NCBI RefSeq assembly: GCF_000348785.1
Contig: NC_020520.1
Location: 4,712,001 to 4,776,000 of the forward strand
Direction: 5' to 3'
DNA: 64,000 bases
From: Ilumatobacter coccineus YM16-304
GTDB taxonomy: Bacteria > Actinomycetota > Acidimicrobiia > Acidimicrobiales > Ilumatobacteraceae
The notes below the pieces were generated by a model. It saw only the letters and a program-made list of their open reading frames with translations, had not been told where the DNA came from and ran no database searches. Below, piece after piece: positions 21,952 through 30,869 of the stretch (positions within the stretch are counted from its first letter, which is position 1; each line of letters begins with the position of its first letter). A program made the translations under genes and the position numbers.

Positions 21952-23514
21952 TCAGACGTTGCCCGCCGCGGCGTCCCAGAACGGTTTGCGCAGATCGCGT
22001 TTGAGCACCTTGCCGCTCCCCGTCTTCGGCAGTTCGTCCATCCAGCCGAACGACCGCGGGATCTTGTAGCTCGCCAGATGCTCGCGAGCGAACGCCGTGA
22101 CCGCCGCGTCGTCGAGACTCGAACCATCGTGCTTCACGATGATCGCGTGCACCGTCTCGCCCCAGTCCTCGCTCGGGATCCCGAACACCGCGGCTTCGTA
22201 GATCTCGGGGTGCGCTTCGAGCGCCGCTTCGATCTCGGCGGGATAGATGTTCATCCCACCGGAGATGATCATGTCCTTCTTGCGATCGCAGATGTAGAGG
22301 AAGCCTTCGTCGTCGCGATACGCGATGTCGCCGACGGTCTGGAAACCGTCGCGATGGTCTTCTTCGAACTTGTCGTGCTGCTTGTAGTAGTCGGAGAACA
22401 CCGACGCCGATCGCACGAACACCTCCCCGGTGGCCTCCGGCCCGGTGTCGGTGACGATGTTGCCGGCGTCGTCGTAGAGACGGATCTCGACCATCGGCGC
22501 TTCCTTGCCACACGACCCCGGCTTGCGCAGCTGGTCTTCCGGGCGCAGCACCGTGTTAACGCCCAGCTCGGTGGAGCCGTACACCTCGAAGAGCGATTCG
22601 GGCGGCAGCTTGGTGACGTAGAGCTGCTTGAGCGCATAGCTCCACGGAGCTGCGTTTGCGATCATCACCCGCATCGACGAGGTGTCGTACTGCGCGAACA
22701 CGTCGTCGGGAAGGTTGCAGATCATGCGAATCGGCGTGGGCGCGGAGAACGTGGTGGTCGCCTTGTAGGTGGTGAGCAGCCGGAGCCAGTCGACCGGGTC
22801 GAACTTGCGCTGCAGCACGATCGTCTGCCCCATCGCCAGTCCGATCGCCATGAAGCCACCCGGTCCCGAGTGATACAGCGGGCCGGTGGTGAGGTAGACG
22901 TCGTCGGGCGAGTAGCCGATGTGTTGGAGGAGCGCCGCGCCCTGCTGAGGGTCACGGGTCGTGCGACGCAACGCACCCTTCGGCTTGCCCGTGGTGCCAG
23001 ACGTGTAGATCATCGTCGTGCTGTTGTCGGTGCCGTCACCCTCGACGGCGTAGGTCTCGGTGCTCGCCGCGGCAACGAGCCGGTCGACGGCGATCATCCC
23101 GTCCGGAGCCTCACCGTCGAACACGAGGATGTGCTCGACCTTGGGCAGATCGCTCCGGATCCGTTCGAACAGCGGGGCGTAGTCGGCGTCGACGTACACC
23201 ACGGTGGCGTCGCAGTGGTCGACGACGTATGCGGCCTCCTCGTCGGAGAGTCGATAGTTGAGCGGCACGGCCGTGGCCCCGACCTTGCGCGCGGCGTTGA
23301 TCATCTCGACGAGCCCCATCGAGTTCTGGCCGCACCACACCACCTTGCTGCCCGTCTCGACGCCGTGCGCGGTGATGACGTGCGCCAGTTGGTTGGCACG
23401 ATCCTCGAGCTCGGCGTAGGTGCAGATGCGGACGTCGCCGTTGGCTCGGTCGTCGATCACCGCCGTCTTGTCGGGTTGGTTCGCAGCGTGCCCCGTGAGC
23501 AGATCCATACTCAT
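21952..23514 (-). CDS. Acyl-CoA synthetase (AMP-dependent ligase, FadD-like)
   Basis: This 520-residue enzyme activates a carboxylic acid to acyl-AMP and then acyl-CoA. It has the P-loop-like MIYTSGTTGKPKGALRR, YGSTELGVN, the GFLYICDRKKDMIISGG hinge and the C-terminal catalytic Lys in PKTGSGKVLKRDLRKP. The order and length are normal for FadD/medium-chain ligases. ATG 23514 is chosen; the frame is open upstream, but the added residues are not family-like. The acid it uses cannot be told. It is followed on the same strand by the MMPL gene after about 136 bases. Confidence 0.9.
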   Translation of the reverse strand: MSMDLLTGHAANQPDKTAVIDDRANGDVRICTYAELEDRANQLAHVITAHGVETGSKVVWCGQNSMGLVEMINAARKVGATAVPLNYRLSDEEAAYVVDHCDATVVYVDADYAPLFERIRSDLPKVEHILVFDGEAPDGMIAVDRLVAAASTETYAVEGDGTDNSTTMIYTSGTTGKPKGALRRTTRDPQQGAALLQHIGYSPDDVYLTTGPLYHSGPGGFMAIGLAMGQTIVLQRKFDPVDWLRLLTTYKATTTFSAPTPIRMICNLPDDVFAQYDTSSMRVMIANAAPWSYALKQLYVTKLPPESLFEVYGSTELGVNTVLRPEDQLRKPGSCGKEAPMVEIRLYDDAGNIVTDTGPEATGEVFVRSASVFSDYYKQHDKFEEDHRDGFQTVGDIAYRDDEGFLYICDRKKDMIISGGMNIYPAEIEAALEAHPEIYEAAVFGIPSEDWGETVHAIIVKHDGSSLDDAAVTAFAREHLASYKIPRSFGWMDELPKTGSGKVLKRDLRKPFWDAAAGNV

Positions 23515-23601
23515 TGCGTAGCAGTCACCGACGACCCCGTCGTGCACGAAGCGCGCGCTCGGCTGCACGCTCGCTCGGTGCTGGCGCGCTCGCGTTGGCC
23601 G

Positions 23602-24969
23602 TCAGGCCGCCGCGACGATGGCCGCGACCGCGCGGTCGACGTCATCGGCGGTGGTGCTGGTGTCGGAAACGCTGATCCGCATCGCTCGCCGACCGTGCCA
23701 GGTGGTGCCGCCCATCCACGCGTCGCCGCTGGCTTGCACCTTCGCGATGACCGCGTCGGTGTGGTCGTCGTCGCCGAAGGCGACCAGCACCTGGTTGAGG
23801 ACCGGCGGAACCAACACGTCGATGCCGGCGTCGCCGAGCAGGTCGGCGAAGCGCTCGGCGTGGCGGCAGCATCGCTCGACCGCCTGGGCGACACCGTCGC
23901 GACCGAGCGTGGCGAGGATGGCCCACACCGGAATCGCACGCGCGCCCTGCGACATCTGCAGGCTGAGGTTCATCGGTGCTCGCCCACCCGTTCCCGCCGC
24001 GTAGGCCGCGTCCATCCGCATCGATTGCGACAGGGCGTCGGGATCGGCGACGATCGCCACGCCGCAGTCGTAGGGCGTGTTGAGCCACTTGTGGCCGTCG
24101 GTCGCCCACGAATCAGCGCGTGCGATTCCTTCGAGCTGGTCGCGCCGCTCGGGTGCCGCGTTGGCCCACAGCCCGAACGCGCCGTCGACGTGCACCCACG
24201 TCCGCGTCGCGTCGAGCTGGTCGATGATGTCGGCGAACGGGTCGCTGTACCCGGTGTTGACGTTGCCCGCTTGGAGCAGCACGAGTGTGGGGCCGGTCGT
24301 GGTCGGCACGGCATCGGCGCGGGCTCGTCCGTACCGGTCGGTCGGGATCGGAACGACCGACCCGGAGCCGAGGCCGGCGAGTCGGAGCGCCTTGATCGCC
24401 GACGAGTGGATCTCCTCGGAGGCAACCACCGTGAGCGGCGGAGCGCCGATGAGCCCGTCGGCTGCGGTGTCCCATCCCGCCTCGCGGAGCAGGGTGTCGC
24501 GGGCGGTGATGATCGAGGTGAGGTTGGCGATCGACGCGCCGGCACAGAACGTCGCGATCGAACGCGACGGCAGTCCGAGGAGGTCGACCATCCACTCGGC
24601 AGCGAGCGCGTCGAGGTGTGCTGCGATCGGCGACATGACGGGGAGTGCGGTGTTCTGGTCCCACGCTCCGGCGAGCACCGAGGCGGCGAGGCCGACGGGT
24701 TCGACCCCGCCGGTGACGAAACCGAAGTAGCGCCCACCCGTGTTGCTCACCGTCGCCGCACTGCCGATCTCGTCGAGCATCGCGATCACGTTCTGCGCGT
24801 CGAGCGGTCGGTCGAGCGTGGCGTTGAACGTGATCGAACCGAGCCGATCGAGCGCTTCGGCGGTGGGCACGACGGGTCGGTCTCGCTCGACCGACACGAA
24901 GTCCGCGGCGCGTCGCGCCGCCTCCATCAACAGGTCGGCTTTCGATTCAGCTCCGGTGACCCATGCCAT
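23602..24969 (-). CDS. PLP-dependent group II decarboxylase family protein
   Basis: This 455-residue enzyme belongs to the aromatic-L-amino-acid/glutamate decarboxylase fold. Features are GRYFGFVTGGVEPVGLAA, ATFCAGASIANLTSI, the PLP-stacking VHVDGAFGLWA and the Schiff-base Lys in WATDGHKWLNTPYDCG (about residue 290). Members decarboxylate amino acids or, less often, act as lyases or aldehyde synthases. GGRAPMNLSLQMSQGARAIPVW is typical. ATG 24969 fits family length; ATG 24987 is possible, and the rest of the long open frame upstream is shadow of other genes. Substrate not determined. Confidence 0.88.
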   Translation of the reverse strand: MAWVTGAESKADLLMEAARRAADFVSVERDRPVVPTAEALDRLGSITFNATLDRPLDAQNVIAMLDEIGSAATVSNTGGRYFGFVTGGVEPVGLAASVLAGAWDQNTALPVMSPIAAHLDALAAEWMVDLLGLPSRSIATFCAGASIANLTSIITARDTLLREAGWDTAADGLIGAPPLTVVASEEIHSSAIKALRLAGLGSGSVVPIPTDRYGRARADAVPTTTGPTLVLLQAGNVNTGYSDPFADIIDQLDATRTWVHVDGAFGLWANAAPERRDQLEGIARADSWATDGHKWLNTPYDCGVAIVADPDALSQSMRMDAAYAAGTGGRAPMNLSLQMSQGARAIPVWAILATLGRDGVAQAVERCCRHAERFADLLGDAGIDVLVPPVLNQVLVAFGDDDHTDAVIAKVQASGDAWMGGTTWHGRRAMRISVSDTSTTADDVDRAVAAIVAAA

Positions 24970-25056
24970 GACGCCAGTCTGACGCATCGGCCTCGATACG
25001 CACAGCGTCTCGAAACACTCAGCGTCTCGACGTGGGCGGCGTGGCATCGTTGTCGC

Positions 25057-25386
25057 ATGGCTGCGTTCGCCGAGACTCCCGATCCGCCGTACTACGCGGT
25101 GATCTTCACGCGGCTCGCGTCGACCGACGCTGCTGGGTACGCGGAGGCTGCCGATCGCATGGTCGAGCTCGCCGCGCGGCAACCGGGTTTCCTCGGCGTG
25201 GAGTCGACATCCGACGACGTCGGCGTCGGCATCACCGTGTCGTACTGGGAAACGGAAGACGCCATCGCCGCGTGGAAGTCCGACGTCGAGCACACCGCTA
25301 CCCGCGACACCGGTCGCGCCCGCTGGTACGACGGCTACGAACTCCGCGTCGCCAGAGTCGAACGCGCCTACAACTGGCGCCGCTGA
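25057..25386 (+). CDS. Antibiotic-biosynthesis-monooxygenase (ABM) domain protein
   Basis: This 109-residue, single-domain protein has YYAVIFTRL, RMVELAARQPGFLGVES and ITVSYWETEDAIAAWKSDVEH, the pattern of the dimeric alpha/beta-barrel ABM family. These small enzymes oxidise quinol-like or haem-related substrates, or only bind them; a His in the last helix region (VEHTATRD) is present. It starts at ATG 25057, divergent from the decarboxylase gene. Function cannot be narrowed further. Confidence 0.82.
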   Translation: MAAFAETPDPPYYAVIFTRLASTDAAGYAEAADRMVELAARQPGFLGVESTSDDVGVGITVSYWETEDAIAAWKSDVEHTATRDTGRARWYDGYELRVARVERAYNWRR

Positions 25387-25419
25387 CGCCGCCGCCGCGA
25401 TCTCCCCGCGCCACCACCC

Positions 25420-25529
25420 GGTTTTGCCCCGGCAATCCGTCACCCATGACCGATTCAAGGGGCAAAGCCCTGCCTCCTCGGTTTTGCCCCTGACAAGCGT
25501 CACGGATGACGGATCTGAGGGGCAGAACC
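25420..25529. repeat. Two 50-bp palindromic repeats at exact 60-bp spacing
   Basis: Units at 25420-25469 and 25480-25529 begin GGTTTTGCCCC and end GGGGCA(A/G)A(G/A)CC. Each has an inner palindrome CGTCAC, two bases, ATGAC at the same offset. The pair lies between the convergent ABM and MOSC genes, so a two-way terminator role fits, but the doubled exact spacing suggests a mobile or amplified element. Confidence 0.75.
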
Positions 25530-25562
25530 TGCTTGGGGCGGGCTGGTGGTCGGTGCTCTTGG

Positions 25563-26312
25563 TCAGGTGGGGCTGACGGGGCTGATGGTGACCGGGTCGC
25601 CGGTGGTGATGGAGCCCGGGCGGAGGACCGAGGCGTACCAGCGGCTCTGGCCGGGATGGAGCGAATGGTCGATCAGGCTGATGTCGCCGCCGGTGAACCA
25701 CTGGGCGTTCTTCGAGCACGGCACCGCCGGCGCGGAGAGCTGACAACGCACCTCGCCGATGTCGACGATCGTGCCGCCGCGCAGTGTCGACCAGTCGACA
25801 CCGGAGATGGTGATGTTCTCGCCGGCGGCGCCGGGCGTGATCGGGTGGCCCGCGGCGGCGAGCGCATCGATCACCTCGGAACTCCACAGGCACAACGCCT
25901 GCCACGGGCGACCGTGGTGGACACGGGTGTGCTGCACGTCGCCGTCGACGCCGCGACGTCCGATCGCCGCCGCGTCGACGGCCAGCTTGGGGACGCCACC
26001 ACCGGAGCGGCTGATCTGAGCGATCGTTCCGCGCTGTAGCGACACCGCATCACCCGCAGCACGGCGCACGTCGGCGATCGAGCACAGGCCGTGCATCAGG
26101 TGATGAACCTTGTCGAACAGGTCGTCGGCGGCGGCGATCGCCTTGAGGTCGTCGAGTCGACGCGCCTGCAGCTTTCGGTCGAGATGACCGGTCGCATCGA
26201 CCGACCAGAGGTTCAACATGTCGTCGGCATGGAGCAGGGTCCGCTGCGCGTCCTGTTCGTTCCACTCGGCTCGCTCGAACCCGCAACGATCACACACCTC
26301 GACACCGATCAT
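25563..26312 (-). CDS. MOSC-domain protein with an N-terminal CxxC/DinB-like segment
   Basis: This protein has 249 residues. Residues 105-249 form a MOSC domain: GGVPKLAVDAAAIGRRGVDGD, HGRPWQALCLWSSEVIDAL, GAAGENITISGVDW and the conserved Cys in APAVPCSKNAQWF, which in MOSC proteins carries sulfur or binds a molybdenum-cofactor-like group. Residues 1-100 are different: a C7-x-x-C10 pair (EVCDRCGFERAEW) followed by a helical segment with DDLFDKVHHLMHGLCSIADVRR, reminiscent of DinB-like thiol-dependent metalloenzymes. Seen: two segments and the Cys. Inferred: metal- and thiol-related chemistry. Confidence 0.75.
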   Translation of the reverse strand: MIGVEVCDRCGFERAEWNEQDAQRTLLHADDMLNLWSVDATGHLDRKLQARRLDDLKAIAAADDLFDKVHHLMHGLCSIADVRRAAGDAVSLQRGTIAQISRSGGGVPKLAVDAAAIGRRGVDGDVQHTRVHHGRPWQALCLWSSEVIDALAAAGHPITPGAAGENITISGVDWSTLRGGTIVDIGEVRCQLSAPAVPCSKNAQWFTGGDISLIDHSLHPGQSRWYASVLRPGSITTGDPVTISPVSPT

Positions 26313-26355
26313 TCTGCGGACACTAGACCTCCCCGCCGACCCCCGTGTCCGAGCA

Positions 26356-26394
26356 AAGTTGATTACATCGCTCCGGGAGCGATGTAATCAACTT
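26356..26394. repeat. Perfect 39-bp palindrome
   Basis: AAGTTGATTACATCGCTCC, one G, then GGAGCGATGTAATCAACTT forms 19-base perfect arms. It lies in the divergent gap between the MOSC and hydroxyacid dehydrogenase genes. A half-copy with the same first 25 bases lies at 39919-39943. It is AT-richer than the surroundings. Confidence 0.85.
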
Positions 26395-26425
26395 CGGATC
26401 GGTGGGTGGCTGGCATGCTGAGTCG

Positions 26426-27373
26426 ATGAAGCCGCTGGTGCCGTTCGTTCGCAACGTCGAGTGGGAACCGCACGACGAACTCGTCGAGCAGTTGCGCGCG
26501 GCGATGCCCGAGATCGACGTCGTCGTGCACGCCGACATTCCGTCCGAGCGGCTCGGCGAGGCGACCGTCGCGGTGGTCGACGGACCCAGCGCCGAACAAC
26601 TGTCGTCGCTGTCGAACCTGCGCTTCGTCCAGAGCACGTGGGCCGGTGTCGAAGCGATTCTTCCCGCCGTTCCGGAGGGTGTCGCCGTGGCGCGCATGGT
26701 CGACCCGCAGCTCGCGCTCACCATGGCCGAGGCCGTGCTCGCGTGGACGCTGTACCTGCATCGCGACATGCCGCGCTATGCGCGACAGCAGACGGCGCGG
26801 GAGTGGATCGAACAGCCGCCGGTGCGAGCGAGCAGCCGCCGAGTCAGCGTGCTCGGACTCGGAGCGCTCGGCACCGTTGCCGCGACGACGCTCCGCGATC
26901 AACGGTTCGACGTGGCCGGATGGTCACGCTCGCCGAAGCTCGTCGACGGCGTCGAGTGCCACCACGGCACCGACGGTTTCACCGCCGTGCTCGAGCGCTC
27001 CGACATCGTGATCAACCTTCTGCCGCACACGGCGGCAACCGTCGGCCTCCTGGGCACGGACGCGTTCGCGTCGATGCGACCGGGTTCGTCGATCGTGAAC
27101 TTCGGACGCGGGCCGACGATCGACGACGACGCGCTGCTCGCCGCGCTCGACTCCGGGCACCTCGATCACGCGGTGCTCGACGTGTTCGACGTGGAGCCGC
27201 TTCCGGAGTCGCATCGCTTCTGGTCGCATCCGTCGGTCACCGTGCTTCCGCACATCTCGGGGCCGACGAGCACCGACACCGCCGCGATCATCGCGGCCGA
27301 CAACATCCGTCGCTTCCTCGCCGACGGCACGATGCCGAGCGACGCAATGGTCGACCGCGAGCGCGGCTACTGA
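26426..27373 (+). CDS. D-2-hydroxyacid dehydrogenase (GhrA-like)
   Basis: This 315-residue NAD(P)-dependent enzyme reduces 2-oxoacids. It has the nucleotide-binding VSVLGLGALGTVAATTL (about 137-153), the WSRSPK turn with an Arg for NADP, NLLPHTAATVGLLG, the catalytic Arg in VNFGRGPTIDDDAL, the Glu in DVFDVEPLPE and His in LPHISGPT. The segment LRFVQSTWAGVEAIL in the substrate domain is characteristic of the glyoxylate/hydroxypyruvate reductase A subgroup. ATG 26426 is used. It stands between two repeat elements. Confidence 0.88.
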   Translation: MKPLVPFVRNVEWEPHDELVEQLRAAMPEIDVVVHADIPSERLGEATVAVVDGPSAEQLSSLSNLRFVQSTWAGVEAILPAVPEGVAVARMVDPQLALTMAEAVLAWTLYLHRDMPRYARQQTAREWIEQPPVRASSRRVSVLGLGALGTVAATTLRDQRFDVAGWSRSPKLVDGVECHHGTDGFTAVLERSDIVINLLPHTAATVGLLGTDAFASMRPGSSIVNFGRGPTIDDDALLAALDSGHLDHAVLDVFDVEPLPESHRFWSHPSVTVLPHISGPTSTDTAAIIAADNIRRFLADGTMPSDAMVDRERGY

Positions 27374-27385
27374 TCGAGTTGCCGC

Positions 27386-27433
27386 TGCGTCAAACGGTGT
27401 CTGCGTCAAACGGTGTCAGACACCGGATGACGC
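27386..27433. repeat. GTGTC-TGACAC palindrome with a 16-bp tandem duplication
   Basis: TGCGTCAAACGGTGTC occurs twice in direct succession (27386-27401, 27402-27417). The second copy continues into AGACACCGGATGACGC to make the full palindrome (27403-27433). It lies after the stop of the dehydrogenase gene and before the convergent lipoprotein stop. The extra half-unit shows recent slippage or insertion. Confidence 0.8.
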
Positions 27434-27447
27434 AGACGCTTGGTGAG

Positions 27448-27960
27448 TCAGGCGTCGGCGGCGGCGACCGAACGGCCGTCGAGACCCTCGTCGAGCGCGA
27501 CGTTGAGCGTGTGCTGAACATCGCCGGCCACGCACGACTTCGACATGGCGTCCTCGGTGATGCCGACCACGAGGGAGACGACGACCTCGTCGCCCGACGC
27601 GGTGGCGGTCGCCGTGGCCGCGAGGCAGTTGGCGTCACCGGAGGTGAACTGCACCATCAACTGCTCGGGGTACGACTCGGCGATCGCGATGTCGTCGATC
27701 GGGTGGGGCTTCGGATCGACGATCGTTCCACCGATGTTGGCCGTGCCGATCACGTCACCCTCGACGGCGGGCTCGTCGGTGGGCTCGTCAGCCGGTGAGT
27801 CGTCTGCGGGTTCATCGGCCGGTTCATCGGCGGGTTGTTCGGCCGGGGCAGGGGTGGGCAGTTCGTCGCCGGCATCGTCGGAGCCGCAGGCCGCGAGGCC
27901 CAGCGACCCGACCGCGAGGAGGGCGACGAGTGAACGTGTGTGGAGTCGCGTGGTGATCAT
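27448..27960 (-). CDS. Lipoprotein with a Glu/Pro/Ala/Asp-repeat linker
   Basis: This is a 170-residue exported lipoprotein. Residues 1-25 are a signal peptide ending in the lipobox LGLAAC. Residues 30-67 are a low-complexity linker of PADEPADE repeats that should span the cell wall. Residues 70-170 form a small beta-rich domain with two Cys (DANCLAATATA and SKSCVAGDV), perhaps a disulfide. No family was recognised. No clear ribosome-binding site is seen before the ATG. Confidence 0.75.
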   Translation of the reverse strand: MITTRLHTRSLVALLAVGSLGLAACGSDDAGDELPTPAPAEQPADEPADEPADDSPADEPTDEPAVEGDVIGTANIGGTIVDPKPHPIDDIAIAESYPEQLMVQFTSGDANCLAATATATASGDEVVVSLVVGITEDAMSKSCVAGDVQHTLNVALDEGLDGRSVAAADA

Positions 27961-28037
27961 GGAGGTTGGACGTCGCCGACCCCATGACCGGTTCCCGAAA
28001 ATGTGTCGCGGCGCGAATTCGTCGGATCGGCGGCGAC

Positions 28038-29570
28038 TCAGGCGTTGACCGGCGTCGCGGCGGCGACCGGCGTGCTGAACTCCATGACCCCGTCGTCGAC
28101 GTCGACATCGGGCCCGAGCAAGACCTTGCGGTCATACTTGTAGCTCTGCGACGCGGTCCACGGGTCACGGTCGCTCTGCTTCGGATACGAGTTGATGTTC
28201 CGCTGCATGTACCCGGCCGGGAAGTCGTCGACGTACGGCCGGCGCGGCATGTCGGGGTCGGTCACGACCGGCACCGCGCGAGTGGAGCCGTTCTCGGTCA
28301 TCTTGTTGAGCAGACGACAGATGTAGTGGGCGATCAGGTCGGCCCGGAGCGTCCACGACGCGTTGATGTAGCCGAAGGTCGTGCCGAGGTTCGGCACGCC
28401 GGAGTACATGAACCCCTTGTAGGTGAACGTGTCGGCCAGGTCGATCTGCTCGCCGTCGACGTTCGGGGTGACGCCGCCGAGCGCGAGGAGTTCGAGGCCG
28501 GTCGCCGTGACGATGATGTCGGCGTCGAGGTGATCACCGCTCACCAACCGGATCCCGGTCTCGGTGAACGTGTCGATGTGATCGGTCACCACCGTGGCGT
28601 TGCCCGCCTTGATCGCTTCGAAGATGTCGGCGTCGGGTGAGAGACAGAGGCGCTGATCCCACGGGTTGTACGACGGGGCGAAGTGCGGGTCCATCGGGAA
28701 CTCGTCGCCGAGGGCCTTCTTGATCTCCTTGTTGATCGCCGCTTTGACCTTCTCGGGGTTCTTGCGTGACTGGTTGTAGATCATCTCGGTGCGCGCCGAG
28801 TTGAGCTTGCGGATCGCCTTGTACGCGACCGTCTCGGGGAGCACTTTGCGGAGTCCGGAGACGATCGGGTTCTTGTTGGGCGCGGGGAAGATCCAGGTCG
28901 GCGAACGCTGCAGCATCGTGACGTGTGCGCCCTGCTCGGCCAGCGACGGGAGCAGCGTGACCGCCGTTGCGCCCGAGCCGATGATGACGATCTTCTTGCC
29001 CTCGAGGTCGGCGCGCGACTGCAGGTCGTCGGGCCACTGCTGAGGATGTTCGATGCGGCCCCGGAAGTCGTCCTCGCCGGGGAAGTCGGGGCGGTGCGGG
29101 TTGGTGTACGAGTAGTAGCCACTGCACATCTGCAGCCAGTTGCAGGTGATCGTCGAGGTCTCGCCGGTCGAGGTTCCGTCGCCGTCGAGATGGTCGAGGG
29201 TCGCCGTCCAGGTCGACGTGTCGGAGTCCCACGATGCGCCGATCACCTTGCGAGCGAACGAGATGTGGCGCATCACGTCGTACTCCTCGGCGGTCTCGGT
29301 GACGTACGCCTTGATCGACGGACCGTCGGCGATCGAGAGGTCGCTCTTCCACGGCTTGAAGTCGTAGCCGAGCGTGTACATGTCGGAGTCGGAACGGATG
29401 CCCGGGTACTTGAAGAGGTCCCAGGTGCCGCCGAGGTCGTGGCGCGCCTCGACGATGGCGTAGGTCTTGCCCGGGCACTCTCGCGTCAGATGACACGCCA
29501 TTCCGATGCCGGAGAGCCCCGCTCCGACGATCAGAACGTCGACATGCTGTAACACTGTTCCATTCCCCAT
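28038..29570 (-). CDS. Flavin-containing / Baeyer-Villiger-type monooxygenase
   Basis: This 510-residue cytoplasmic enzyme has an FAD site VDVLIVGAGLSGIGMACHL (about 11-29), an NADPH site KIVIIGSGATAVTLLPSL (about 185-202) and, between them, FRGRIEHPQQW, which fits the FxGxxxHxxxW fingerprint of flavin monooxygenases. A second signature, DIIVTATGLELLALGG, matches the ATG-containing motif. The WDLFKYPGIRSDSDMYTLGYDF segment is typical of actinobacterial BVMO-like proteins. It probably inserts oxygen next to a ketone or at N/S of a small molecule. ATG 29570 is chosen over the longer frame. Confidence 0.9.
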   Translation of the reverse strand: MGNGTVLQHVDVLIVGAGLSGIGMACHLTRECPGKTYAIVEARHDLGGTWDLFKYPGIRSDSDMYTLGYDFKPWKSDLSIADGPSIKAYVTETAEEYDVMRHISFARKVIGASWDSDTSTWTATLDHLDGDGTSTGETSTITCNWLQMCSGYYSYTNPHRPDFPGEDDFRGRIEHPQQWPDDLQSRADLEGKKIVIIGSGATAVTLLPSLAEQGAHVTMLQRSPTWIFPAPNKNPIVSGLRKVLPETVAYKAIRKLNSARTEMIYNQSRKNPEKVKAAINKEIKKALGDEFPMDPHFAPSYNPWDQRLCLSPDADIFEAIKAGNATVVTDHIDTFTETGIRLVSGDHLDADIIVTATGLELLALGGVTPNVDGEQIDLADTFTYKGFMYSGVPNLGTTFGYINASWTLRADLIAHYICRLLNKMTENGSTRAVPVVTDPDMPRRPYVDDFPAGYMQRNINSYPKQSDRDPWTASQSYKYDRKVLLGPDVDVDDGVMEFSTPVAAATPVNA

Positions 29571-29667
29571 GTGTCGACGGTACCCCGTTCGAGGGTGCCG
29601 AGGCGAAGAGGCGTCGAGCGTCGACGTGCCGGTCGATGTTCCGAGCCGCCTCACCAGGAGGGTCGCG

Positions 29668-30864
29668 ATGTGTCACGATCGGGACATGAGGACGCGAATC
29701 GTGGCAGTGGTGCTCGTCGCCTCGGCGGGCATCGCAACGGGGTGCAGCAGCTACGGATCGGAGTCGTTCGATCCGGTCGACCCTGCCGACTATGCCGCCG
29801 ACCCCGCCGACAACTGGCAGGTGTGCCCGCTCCCCGACCTCCTCGCGCAGTCGTCGCACCTCCTCGACGTGACGATCACGGCCACCACCACGATCGAGAT
29901 GGAGACGGGGCCCGTCTACGGGTTCGCTCGCCGTGATCGCGCACCAGCGCCCGTGATCGCCGACCTGACCGACGTGCAGATCGACGACGTGCTGTTCGGT
30001 CGAGACGATGATCCTCGCGTCGGTGTCTTCCCCTCGTTCGACGCGTCGTCGACCCTCCGACTCATCAGCCGACGCAACGGTGGTGCCGTGGTCGAGCTGG
30101 CCGACGAGAGCGACGGCGACGTCGTGGGCCAACGAGTGATCGTCGGCACCGGCCAATACCGCGTGGGGACGGTCGAGGAATGGCCGATCCATCTGATGTT
30201 CCACCTCGACGACGCGGGCGCGATCAGCTTCGTCGGGCCGTGCGCGAGCGAGTTCGACCGGCAACTGGAGTCGATCGTCACCAACATGTATCCCGACCTC
30301 GCAGACGGCTCCGAACTCGATCAGGTGATCGCGATCATGGATGCTGCGCTCGACACCGATGTGGGTGGCAACCACCTCCACTTCGCTCGCCCGGCGACCG
30401 CTCGCCAGATCGGTGACGGGCTGATGCCGTCGATGATCGCCCCGACGTTGCAGCGCATCCATGTCGTGGTGGTGCCGTCACGCGCGATCGACGGCGGATT
30501 CGGCATCCAATCGCCCGCCGGCAACGGCAGTGAGTTCTTCGCCACGCTCGACAGCCCCGAGCCCTACACCTCGGGGGCGTTGGTGTCGACGAGCGGTCCG
30601 GTCGCACTGGCGATCAGCCGCCACGACATGTCACGCATCGCCGACCCGCTCGACGGTGCGTTCACCGGCAGCCTCGACGGCGTCGAAGCGCTCCGCATCG
30701 ACCTCGATGCCGACACGATGACGACGGTGATCACACCGATCGCGCTCGACGAGATCCCGCCGCTCGTGCCGTTCACCGAGCCCGCCGACAGCCTCCGTCA
30801 CTGGCTCGGCATTCCGATCGTGTCCACGCCCGGCACCGCCACGATCGACTGGGTCCCCGCCTGA
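29668..30864 (+). CDS. Large lipoprotein of unknown function
   Basis: This 398-residue protein starts at ATG 29668, six bases after AGGAGGG; an internal ATG at 29686 also exists. The signal peptide (MRTRIVAVVLVASAGIATG) ends in the lipobox IATGC. The mature part is rich in Asp and beta-strand patterns, with single Cys residues at VCPLPD and GPCASEF. I recognise no family. It contains GIQSPAGNGSEFF and HDMSRIADPLDGA segments that may be loops of a beta-propeller-like or sandwich fold. It is divergent from the flavin monooxygenase gene and convergent with tag. Confidence 0.65.
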   Translation: MCHDRDMRTRIVAVVLVASAGIATGCSSYGSESFDPVDPADYAADPADNWQVCPLPDLLAQSSHLLDVTITATTTIEMETGPVYGFARRDRAPAPVIADLTDVQIDDVLFGRDDDPRVGVFPSFDASSTLRLISRRNGGAVVELADESDGDVVGQRVIVGTGQYRVGTVEEWPIHLMFHLDDAGAISFVGPCASEFDRQLESIVTNMYPDLADGSELDQVIAIMDAALDTDVGGNHLHFARPATARQIGDGLMPSMIAPTLQRIHVVVVPSRAIDGGFGIQSPAGNGSEFFATLDSPEPYTSGALVSTSGPVALAISRHDMSRIADPLDGAFTGSLDGVEALRIDLDADTMTTVITPIALDEIPPLVPFTEPADSLRHWLGIPIVSTPGTATIDWVPA

Positions 30865-30869
30865 CCGGA

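Noticed and set aside
19452-22004. 850-codon plus-strand open frame
   Set aside because: It is antisense to the MMPL gene. High GC keeps the complementary frame open; the translation is Arg/Asp/His-rich with no domain.
21355-25386. 1343-codon plus-strand open frame
   Set aside because: Only its last 109 codons (ABM protein from 25057) are real. The rest is antisense to the acyl-CoA synthetase and decarboxylase genes.
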